In this document: positions 1 through 5,134 of the stretch, piece after piece
Position numbering within the stretch: position 1 is the first letter of the stretch
Layout of the letters: every line of letters begins with the position of its first letter
NCBI GenBank assembly: GCA_913045415.1
Contig: CAJWPW010000108.1
Coordinates: forward strand, 1-5,195
Reading direction: 5' to 3'
Length of the DNA: 5,195 nucleotides
Source of the DNA: an uncultured Fidelibacterota bacterium
GTDB lineage: Bacteria > Marinisomatota > Marinisomatia > Marinisomatales > UBA1611
Translations under genes and position numbers: made by a program
Notes under the pieces: model-generated
What the model was told of the DNA's origin: nothing
Seen by the model: the letters and a program-made list of their open reading frames with translations, nothing else
Database searches by the model: none

Positions 1-144
1 ATCATTCATCCTGAAGAGAGTGAAAAAGCATTGAAATTATTTCAAAGCTTGGGCTATAATGTTAATCTTCATATCTTATCTGCGGGACACAAGATTCCGC
101 TTAGTGCCAACAACCTGATCCAACAATTTATTTTGGCAATTTAA
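1..144 (+). CDS. alpha/beta hydrolase (esterase/phospholipase-like), C-terminal part only
   Basis: Frame 1 is open from the window edge to a TAA at 142-144, giving 47 residues of a gene that begins upstream. The visible end reads as a beta strand and helix followed by LSAGHKIP and a final amphipathic helix ending in QFILAI. A glycine-histidine pair followed by an Ile-Pro turn and a terminal helix is the usual end of phospholipase/carboxylesterase-type alpha/beta hydrolases, where this His completes the Ser-Asp-His triad. The nucleophile and acid lie outside the window, so the substrate cannot be judged. It lies on the same strand as the DUF1800 gene, 53 bases upstream, and could be in the same transcript. 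The family call is an inference from a short segment. Confidence 0.6.
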   Translation: MIHPEESEKALKLFQSLGYNVNLHILSAGHKIPLSANNLIQQFILAI

Positions 145-156
145 CTTTTTCATCTT

Positions 157-170
157 TACATGGTCATGTA
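157..170. repeat. short inverted repeat upstream of the DUF1800 gene
   Basis: TACATG (157-162) and CATGTA (165-170) are exact inverse complements separated by GT. The repeat lies in the 53-base gap between the hydrolase stop and the DUF1800 start, about 28 bases before the start codon. It could be an operator half-site pair or chance in AT-rich DNA. With only 6-bp arms and no T-tract it is not a terminator. No convincing -35/-10 pair was recognised around it. Confidence 0.3.
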
Positions 171-197
171 TTAGGAATATGAATTAATTTTTACTAA

Positions 198-1853
198 ATG
201 TCCAATAAACCACTTTCCAGGAGAGATTTTTTTAAAGGAAGGAAAACTTCCCACCCAGAGCTCGAGCGGCTTAATCCAAATTGGCCCACAAAGCGAGTCG
301 CTAAACTCATTCGGAATAATTTAAAGAAAAACTCTCCTATTTATCACCCACCAAAGGTGGATGAATTACCACCCGTCCTTCCAGTAACCCATAGTACGGA
401 ATCATTGCAGGTTGTTGATTGGGACATGGGCGCTACAAGGCATCTATTATGCAGAACTATGTTTGGTCCTAAATACCCTGAAATAAAAGAGGCTAGTGAA
501 AATCCCCTGGAGACTGAGTTAAGTTCGATTCTATCTACGGTGAGCCTACCAGACCCACCTGGGGAATGGGTGTATGAACCGGCACCGCAATGGGATGCTC
601 TCACGGGAGAAGAGATCCAAGAGCTTATAGATCAATATAGGGAATGGATGTGGGATCTTCGCTATTGGTGGATGAAGGGAATGATGCGGAACCCCATTAA
701 CATCCAAGAAATGATAACGCTTTTCTGGCATAATTATTTTGCCACAGCCCAGTCAAAGGTTTTTTACCCACAAGCCATGTATCAGCAAAATTCAATCTTC
801 AGGGAATATGGATTAGGGAATTTTAAAGAATTACTGCGACAGGTCACCTTTGGACCAGCCATGATGATTTGGTTGGATATTCATCAGAGCAAAGATGTAG
901 AGCCTAACGAAAATTTTCCCCGGGAGTTACTTGAACTTTTTACCATGGGCGTGGATAATTATACTCAAGATGATATTGTTGAAGCTGCCCGTGCATTTAC
1001 AGGCTACAGAACGAATGGTGTTGAAACAAATTATAGTTTTGAGGAAGCTGCTGGCTCAGGATGGTGGTGGGACGAATGGCACGATTTTGATTCAAAAACT
1101 TTTTTGGGCCAGACCGGGCATTGGAATGGCGATGATATAATTAATATCATCATGGAGCAAGATGCCACCGCTGTTCATATTTGTACACGACTTTATAAAT
1201 GGTTCGTTTACCAAAATGTAGATGAAACAGTTGTGAATGAGATGGCGAATATTCTTAGAAATAACGATTATAATATTGCAACTGTCCTTTATTTTCTTTT
1301 TTCAACAGAACACTTTTATGATGAGAATTTCCGTGGAGCGGATATCCAGAATCCACTCACCTTAATGCAGGGACTTATTCGAAAATGCGGAATGGAAGAA
1401 TTCGATTTTTCAATTGTTTCTTTTATTCATTCACAGGAATTTCTTGGAATGTTACCCCTTGAACCACCTGATGTGAGTGGGTGGCCCGGATACCGTTCTT
1501 GGATCAATTCAATCACCCTTCCTGTAAGGAAAGTCCAGGCATCTTCTGTCATTACTGGGCAAAGCCCTTGGGGGAATTTTGATGTAACTACGAATGTTCG
1601 TGCTTTGGCTCAATCCATGTATGATCAAAATGAAGAAGGGTATGCCTCCGAGCAAATTGTGAGAAAATTAGGTTTTCTTTTCTTCGGAAATCCTCTTTCT
1701 GAAAATCTTGAAGACCGAATGTTATCCGTTCTTTTAGATGGCGCTGAACCCTACGATTGGGCCATCAATGCACCTCCCAATAATCCACAGTGGGACCGTA
1801 TGCGAGATCTCATGGTCTATATTATGCGCGTACCGGAGTTTCAGTTATCATGA
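198..1853 (+). CDS. DUF1800 family protein, partner of the downstream DUF1501 protein
   Basis: This 551-residue protein matches the DUF1800 family along its length; the family's biochemical activity is not established. Visible blocks: WDMGATRHLLCRTMFGP near residues 75-91; MITLFWHNYFAT near 172-183; the most diagnostic stretch, PNENFPRELLELFTMG, at 236-251; DDIVEAARAFTGYR at 258-271; KTFLGQTGHWNGDDI near 300-314; and PPDVSGWPGYRSWINS near 423-438. The end, MRVPEFQLS, resembles the usual family ending. The ATG at 198 is fixed by an in-frame TAA immediately before it (195-197); there is no clear ribosome binding site. The N-terminus carries SRRDFFK (residues 7-13), which looks like a Tat consensus, but the following residues are charged and polar with no hydrophobic segment, so it is not a normal signal peptide. 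The stop overlaps the DUF1501 start by ATGA, which implies coupled translation. Family call is firm; location and function are inferred. Confidence 0.93.
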   Translation: MSNKPLSRRDFFKGRKTSHPELERLNPNWPTKRVAKLIRNNLKKNSPIYHPPKVDELPPVLPVTHSTESLQVVDWDMGATRHLLCRTMFGPKYPEIKEASENPLETELSSILSTVSLPDPPGEWVYEPAPQWDALTGEEIQELIDQYREWMWDLRYWWMKGMMRNPINIQEMITLFWHNYFATAQSKVFYPQAMYQQNSIFREYGLGNFKELLRQVTFGPAMMIWLDIHQSKDVEPNENFPRELLELFTMGVDNYTQDDIVEAARAFTGYRTNGVETNYSFEEAAGSGWWWDEWHDFDSKTFLGQTGHWNGDDIINIIMEQDATAVHICTRLYKWFVYQNVDETVVNEMANILRNNDYNIATVLYFLFSTEHFYDENFRGADIQNPLTLMQGLIRKCGMEEFDFSIVSFIHSQEFLGMLPLEPPDVSGWPGYRSWINSITLPVRKVQASSVITGQSPWGNFDVTTNVRALAQSMYDQNEEGYASEQIVRKLGFLFFGNPLSENLEDRMLSVLLDGAEPYDWAINAPPNNPQWDRMRDLMVYIMRVPEFQLS

Positions 1854-3376
1854 AGCGGCGAGATTTCATTAAATCAGCTTTTGCTCTGTCTGCATTCGGC
1901 ACACAGATCCCCGTTATGGCTTTAGGACGGAAAAACCAATTTGGGCGAATTGTACAATGGGATACAGATCGTATATTAGTTCTCATTAAACTCAATGGAG
2001 GTAACGATGGATTAAATACCATCATTCCTACCCAGGATGATATTTATTATAATGCGCGGCCAACTCTTGCCATTTCACCCAACGATGCCTTGACGATCGA
2101 TGAACAAAATGGATTTCATCCAAACCTTTCTGCATTCCACTCATTGTATCAAAGTGGAAACATGAGCCTGATCCATGGCATTGGTTACCCACAACCTAAT
2201 CTTTCACATTTTCGTTCTTCTGATATATGGGTTACTGGGTCTGATGCAGATCAATATTTACAAACGGGTTGGATCGGGCGGCTATTAGAACAGGAATATC
2301 CTGATTTTCCATCTAATGCACCGGAGCATCCACTGGCAATCCAATTTAACAGTGCGAATCTATTAGAATTCAAGACAACAGGGTCAAATACAGGTATGAT
2401 GGTTTTTGATCCAGAAACAATGTATAATCTTATTAATGGCAATTACGTTGCAGGAGAGGATGACCCTGCTCCCGATACATATGGTGGAACAGAATTAGAT
2501 TTTGTCCGGGAAGTGGATCTGCTTTCCTTTGAATATGCCGAAGTAATCAATGAAACAGCTGGACAGGGATCCAATTCGATTGAATATCCAGAAACGAACC
2601 TTGGATACCAAATGGCACTCACAGCTCAAATGATCTCCGGGGGATTGGAAACACCCATTTACCGAATTTATCAGTCAGGTTATGACACCCACGCAGACCA
2701 GAATAACGATCATTCTAATTTATTATTGGATCTGAATAATGCGGTTCTTGCTTTTATGGAAGACCTGTCTAACCAAGGGTTATTGGATCGGGTTATGGTT
2801 GTTACCACAAGTGAGTTTGGACGACGATATTTTGAGAATGGGTCAACTGGAACTGATCATGGAAGTAGCGCTCCGTGTATGGTATTTGGAAATTCCGTTG
2901 TTCCGGACATGTTTGGCGAACAACCATCTTTATCCAATTTGGATCAACATAACAACCTTTTAATCCAGCATGATTTCCGTCAATTATATTCGTCCGTCAT
3001 TACGGATTGGCTCGGATTAGATCAGGAGATCGCGACTAATGTCTTCGGACAAGAATTCGAGACGATCCCCTTTGTACAAACGCCCCTTTCTGTAAAGGAC
3101 TCGCCCCTTCCTGCCAAATTCAAGATGCATTCGGCTTTCCCGAATCCTTTTAATCCAACTACAATGATCTCTTTCACATTACCCGCTATAAGCAATGTAT
3201 CTGTGCGGTTATTTAATTTGAAAGGACGGGAAATTCAAAATTATCATCTAGGTAGAAAAGAACCAGGTAAACACTTTTTTAGATTAGATGGAAGAAATCT
3301 ATCTTCAGGAAATTATATCGTACAGGTTGAAGCGGCTGGATCCGTATTAAATCAGAAAATTACTTTATTGAAATAA
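1850..3376 (+). CDS. DUF1501 family protein with Tat signal and T9SS-type C-terminal sorting domain
   Basis: This 508-residue protein is a DUF1501 member, a family placed near the alkaline phosphatase/sulfatase fold; its substrate is unknown. Residues 1-28 form a Tat-type signal: KRRDFIK followed by a hydrophobic stretch (SAFALSAFG) and a possible cleavage after PVMA. Family blocks: LNGGNDGLNT at 48-57, HFRSSDIW at 120-127, GYDTHADQ at 277-284, TTSEFGRR at 319-326, GTDHGSSAP at 334-342, and QLYSSVITDWLGL at 378-390. Asp and His in these blocks are candidate metal ligands (inference). Residues about 428-508 are a separate beta-rich module beginning AFPNPFNPTT and ending KITLLK, typical of T9SS type A sorting domains. 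The frame extends upstream to an ATG at 1790, but the ATG at 1850 is preferred because it places the twin arginines at the N-terminus, gives an ATGA overlap with DUF1800, and has GGAG 11 bases upstream (1835-1838). Confidence 0.93.
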   Translation: MKRRDFIKSAFALSAFGTQIPVMALGRKNQFGRIVQWDTDRILVLIKLNGGNDGLNTIIPTQDDIYYNARPTLAISPNDALTIDEQNGFHPNLSAFHSLYQSGNMSLIHGIGYPQPNLSHFRSSDIWVTGSDADQYLQTGWIGRLLEQEYPDFPSNAPEHPLAIQFNSANLLEFKTTGSNTGMMVFDPETMYNLINGNYVAGEDDPAPDTYGGTELDFVREVDLLSFEYAEVINETAGQGSNSIEYPETNLGYQMALTAQMISGGLETPIYRIYQSGYDTHADQNNDHSNLLLDLNNAVLAFMEDLSNQGLLDRVMVVTTSEFGRRYFENGSTGTDHGSSAPCMVFGNSVVPDMFGEQPSLSNLDQHNNLLIQHDFRQLYSSVITDWLGLDQEIATNVFGQEFETIPFVQTPLSVKDSPLPAKFKMHSAFPNPFNPTTMISFTLPAISNVSVRLFNLKGREIQNYHLGRKEPGKHFFRLDGRNLSSGNYIVQVEAAGSVLNQKITLLK

Positions 3377-3381
3377 TTGCA

Positions 3382-3418
3382 CATCCACCTGCCACGTGGA
3401 TGATTGTTTTACTTTTAC
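3382..3418 (+). terminator. hairpin terminator between convergent units
   Basis: CATCCAC (3382-3388) and GTGGATG (3396-3402) form a perfect 7-bp stem around a 7-base loop, followed by ATTGTTTTACTTTT. It lies in the 38-base gap between the DUF1501 stop and the stop of the opposing csp gene. In the plus direction it has the form of an intrinsic terminator with an interrupted T-tract. In the minus direction the hairpin exists, but the following sequence (TGCAATTATTTC) is less T-rich, so bidirectional use is possible but weaker. Confidence 0.65.
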
Positions 3419-3618
3419 CCTAATCTTACATTTATCGCCTTATCCCCTCTCATACCAAAATCTACATCAAAAGAAACTTTTTGGCCTGCCCGGAGTCCCC
3501 GACCTTTAAGATGTTCCCGTAAACCACTTACATGAACAAAATAATCTTCTTTATCATCGCCGGTAATAAAACCGAATCCTTTGGATGGATCGTATTCCTT
3601 CACTACACCCTTTTTCAT
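3415..3618 (-). CDS. cold-shock domain protein (CspA family)
   Basis: A 67-residue single-domain cold-shock protein, the usual size for the family, expected to bind single-stranded RNA or DNA in the cytoplasm. The RNP1 motif KGFGFI lies at residues 13-18 and RNP2, YFVHVS, at 26-31; the end, GDKAINVRLG, fits the last strand (AxNV). The start overlaps the msrB stop as TAATG, sharing one base. No Shine-Dalgarno is visible: the preceding bases are an A8 run, so initiation probably relies on ribosomes finishing msrB. One oddity is that the segment that is usually VKWFN reads VKEYD, so the conserved surface tryptophan is replaced by glutamate and the phenylalanine by tyrosine. It is the last gene of a three-gene unit and ends just before the shared hairpin. 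Whether it is cold-induced cannot be told from the sequence. Confidence 0.93.
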   Translation of the reverse strand: MKKGVVKEYDPSKGFGFITGDDKEDYFVHVSGLREHLKGRGLRAGQKVSFDVDFGMRGDKAINVRLG

Positions 3619-3629
3619 TATTTTTTTTC
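3616..3629 (-). other. A8 run and TAATG junction between msrB and csp
   Basis: On the minus strand msrB ends GAA AAA AAA TAA and csp begins ATG at the last A of that stop. The A8 run occupies 3621-3628. The overlap favours termination-reinitiation, since no purine-rich Shine-Dalgarno other than the A-run is present. A -1 slip on the run would read AAA ATA ATG straight into csp, bypassing the stop and giving an MsrB-Csp fusion. Junction and reading frames are seen directly; any slippage is an inference. Confidence 0.5.
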
Positions 3630-4151
3630 GTCGGGTTTAAAATCCATAGAAACCGAATTAATGCAATACCGAAGTCCAGTTGGATCTGGGCCATCGTTAA
3701 ATACGTGTCCTAAATGGCCATCACATTTGCTACAGGTAATCTCGATCCGTTTCATGCCATAATTGTTATCTTGAGTTTCTTCTACTGATTCGGGAAGGGC
3801 ATCATAAAAAGCAGGCCAACCACACCCGGATTTATATTTAGTCTCAGACTCAAATAATTTATTTCCACAACCAGCACAAATATACATTCCTTCTTCAAAA
3901 TGCCCGTCAAATTCCCCTGTAAAGGCACGTTCTGTGCCTTTATTACGAAGAATACGGTATTCCTCTTGCGATAAAACTCGTTTCCATTCTGAATCTGTTC
4001 TTTTCATTGGATCGGTTGGCCTTTGTTGATTTGAATTTACATTATTTTTAATAAGAAATTGATCTTGAGCAAATAGGTGTGAATTCACCGAGACACCCAA
4101 TAAAATTGGAAAAAATATTCCTGAAATAATTTGTATTTGAATGATTTTCAT
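3618..4151 (-). CDS. msrB: peptide-methionine (R)-S-oxide reductase MsrB, exported form
   Basis: This 177-residue protein reduces methionine-R-sulfoxide in proteins, normally with electrons from thioredoxin-like partners. The SelR/MsrB domain spans roughly residues 53-173. Zinc-binding pairs are visible at C92/C95 (CAGC) and C140/C143 (CSKC). SGCGWPAF at 108-115 contains C110, a plausible resolving cysteine; HLGHVFNDGP is at 146-155; and RYCINS at 161-166 carries the catalytic C163. Residues 1-28 form a Sec-type signal peptide (MKII, a hydrophobic core to about V20, then HLFA before QD), with no lipobox cysteine, so a periplasmic or secreted enzyme is predicted. The ATG at 4151 overlaps the methyltransferase stop as ATGA. 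A second methionine, M49, lies just before the catalytic domain and could give a cytosolic form, although only a weak AAAGG sits 12 bases before it. The stop overlaps the csp start. Confidence 0.95.
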   Translation of the reverse strand: MKIIQIQIISGIFFPILLGVSVNSHLFAQDQFLIKNNVNSNQQRPTDPMKRTDSEWKRVLSQEEYRILRNKGTERAFTGEFDGHFEEGMYICAGCGNKLFESETKYKSGCGWPAFYDALPESVEETQDNNYGMKRIEITCSKCDGHLGHVFNDGPDPTGLRYCINSVSMDFKPDEKK

Positions 4152-4765
4152 ATGGAATCCAACACTCCGGAAATAACCAAAGTTCCGGGAAAGTCATCCT
4201 GAACATTGGCTCTAAAATTCTCAATGTGGGAAAAACCATGATCGATGAAAAGTGAAATCCAATTTTTCTCACTCAAAAGTGTCATATGTGTTTCAAGGTC
4301 TGTAGGCCAAGTATGGCTTCTTTCATGTTCTTGATAAAAATCAACACCCATAATCATTTTCCCACCGGGCTTCAACCAATTCAATTTCATATGTTCGATC
4401 AATTCACCAGGATTTTCAAAATAGTACAAAACCTCCATGCTATGGACGAAATCGACCTTTTCTTCAGGAATCCATTTCAAAAGATCGGAGCAAAAATAAT
4501 TTCCAACTGCATCAATTGCATTGGCTTTCCGGATCATGGCCTCAGCACCATCCACTCCGATCGCTTTCTCGCATAATGGATGGTCTTTCATTTTTCTTAC
4601 CACCCAGCCATTACCGCAGCCAGCATCAATAAATGTAAAAGATGTCCCAATCCCGTACGTTAAATGTGTTAACATTTCGCTCACTGCATCAGCATGGTTT
4701 TTTTCCATGCCTTCATCCTTCCCACCTAGAGCCCATTCGCTGAATATATCAGTCGCGTTTCTCAT
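4148..4765 (-). CDS. class I SAM-dependent methyltransferase, substrate unknown
   Basis: A 205-residue Methyltransf_11-type Rossmann methyltransferase. Motif I, FIDAGCGNGW, is at residues 45-54 and binds S-adenosylmethionine. The acidic residue after strand 2 is D72 in AIGVDGAEAMI (68-78). DFVHSMEVLYYFENP at 105-119 is the motif IV/strand 4 region, and WLKPGGKMIMGVDFY at 130-144 is the strand 5 region. The N-terminal segment FSEWALGGKDEGMEKNHADAV (residues 8-28) is rich in charged residues and probably forms the substrate lid; its target is not recognisable. There is no signal peptide, so it is cytoplasmic. The ATG at 4765 is chosen as the first ATG giving the full fold; upstream is AT-rich without a strong Shine-Dalgarno. 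It is the first gene of the unit with msrB and csp, and its stop overlaps the msrB start by ATGA. Small molecules and proteins are both possible substrates. Confidence 0.88.
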   Translation of the reverse strand: MRNATDIFSEWALGGKDEGMEKNHADAVSEMLTHLTYGIGTSFTFIDAGCGNGWVVRKMKDHPLCEKAIGVDGAEAMIRKANAIDAVGNYFCSDLLKWIPEEKVDFVHSMEVLYYFENPGELIEHMKLNWLKPGGKMIMGVDFYQEHERSHTWPTDLETHMTLLSEKNWISLFIDHGFSHIENFRANVQDDFPGTLVISGVLDSI

Positions 4766-4817
4766 TTTGATCTTTTAATCTCTATTTATTTGTTCAAACG
4801 TAAACATTTATGCGAGT

Positions 4818-4840
4818 CATATTTTAAGGGCGAAAATATG
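4818..4840. repeat. 8-bp perfect inverted repeat with 7-base spacer
   Basis: CATATTTT (4818-4825) and AAAATATG (4833-4840) are exact inverse complements around AAGGGCG. The repeat lies 53-75 bases upstream of the methyltransferase start. Arm length and centre-to-centre spacing of about 15 bases would suit a dimeric regulator. As RNA it would be a weak AT-rich hairpin without a following T-tract in the minus direction, so operator use is favoured over termination. Function is inferred. Confidence 0.4.
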
Positions 4841-4848
4841 GGGGAAAT

Positions 4849-4868
4849 GTAATTATTTTAAAAATTAC
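4849..4868. terminator. AT-rich hairpin just downstream of the 56-codon frame (weak terminator candidate)
   Basis: GTAATT (4849-4854) and AATTAC (4863-4868) are inverse complements around an AT-only loop, beginning 4 bases after the TAA of the upstream minus-strand frame (4872-4874). In the minus direction it is followed by ATTTCCCCC, which is not a proper T-tract. Stem stability would be low. Its position after a stop codon is the main argument. Confidence 0.25.
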
Positions 4869-4871
4869 TTT

Positions 4872-5042
4872 TTAGCGATAATAATTCAGCACACCAGAAG
4901 CGGCCAAACCAATGGCGATAAAATAAAGGACTCCCGCTACTTCATCCGGGATGTTGAAATAAGAATAAATCAGCAATACAACCGATGCGGCAATTCCCAT
5001 CCAAAAGAACATGACTCCAAACTTTTTCAAGGGCGCTACCAT
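4872..5042 (-). CDS. small membrane protein, 56 residues, unrecognised
   Basis: Starting at the ATG at 5042, the frame encodes 56 residues: MVAPLKKFGVMFFW, a hydrophobic segment of about 20 residues (GIAASVVLLIYSYF), a short polar turn NIPDEV, then a second hydrophobic segment (AGVLYFIAIGLAASGVL) and NYYR before TAA. Two transmembrane helices joined by a tight acidic turn are a clear pattern. The ATG overlaps the preceding stop as TAATG, the same junction type as msrB-csp. The frame is open further upstream to 5183 and encodes another hydrophobic stretch there, but without an ATG, GTG or TTG. So it may instead be the distal part of one longer three-helix protein split by a frameshift. No family is recognised. 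Confidence 0.5.
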   Translation of the reverse strand: MVAPLKKFGVMFFWMGIAASVVLLIYSYFNIPDEVAGVLYFIAIGLAASGVLNYYR

Positions 5043-5131
5043 TAGATGTGTGTGGACCAGATTAGAGAATAGTAGAATAATAGATATCCCAAGCAGATAA
5101 TAACAAAAGCCTTGAAAACATATTTTTTCAT
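5042..5131 (-). CDS. very short membrane peptide frame, 29 residues, unrecognised
   Basis: The frame starts MKKYVFKAFVIICLGYLLF and ends SLIWSTHI before TAA at 5042-5044. Two lysines followed by a hydrophobic stretch of about 20 residues give a single predicted membrane segment. It starts 3 bases after the stop of the upstream gene and its own stop overlaps the next ATG. Tight packing on both sides argues that it is translated. A GAG 6 bases before the ATG is the only Shine-Dalgarno-like element. It may be an independent small protein or the first helix of a protein whose remainder is in the -1 frame. Confidence 0.4.
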   Translation of the reverse strand: MKKYVFKAFVIICLGYLLFYYSLIWSTHI

Positions 5132-5134
5132 AGG

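Larger units (their letters stand above)
4766..4871. promoter_or_regulatory. intergenic region upstream of the methyltransferase-msrB-csp unit
   Basis: This 106-base AT-rich gap separates the small membrane-protein frames from the methyltransferase and is the only space where a dedicated promoter for the three-gene unit could sit. It holds two inverted repeats (listed separately). No convincing -35/-10 pair, and no FCB-type TTTG/TAnnTTTG promoter, was identified on the minus strand. The promoter assignment rests on position only. Confidence 0.4.

Noticed and set aside
344..731. Minus-strand open frames opposite the DUF1800 gene
   Set aside because: They are short, resemble no family and lie antisense to a strongly supported coding region.
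931..1140. Plus-strand 69-codon frame inside DUF1800
   Set aside because: It is an out-of-frame shadow of the family's most conserved region.
1790..1849. An in-frame upstream ATG that would add 20 residues to the DUF1501 protein
   Set aside because: It would bury the Tat signal inside the protein and overlap DUF1800 by 64 bases. The ATG at 1850 gives a normal signal peptide, an ATGA junction and a GGAG upstream.
3532..3762. Plus-strand frame opposite csp and msrB
   Set aside because: Both minus-strand genes have complete family motifs; this frame shows none.
4048..4272. Minus-strand 74-codon frame across the methyltransferase-msrB junction
   Set aside because: It overlaps two better-supported genes in another frame and shows no recognisable domain.
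4286..4778. Plus-strand frames opposite the methyltransferase
   Set aside because: They are antisense to a clear SAM-binding fold, with no motif or ribosome binding site of their own.
4821..4849. Possible minus-strand -10 box TAAAAT with a -35 box 17 bases upstream
   Set aside because: The -35 position reads CATTTC, far from consensus, and TA-rich hexamers are common here.
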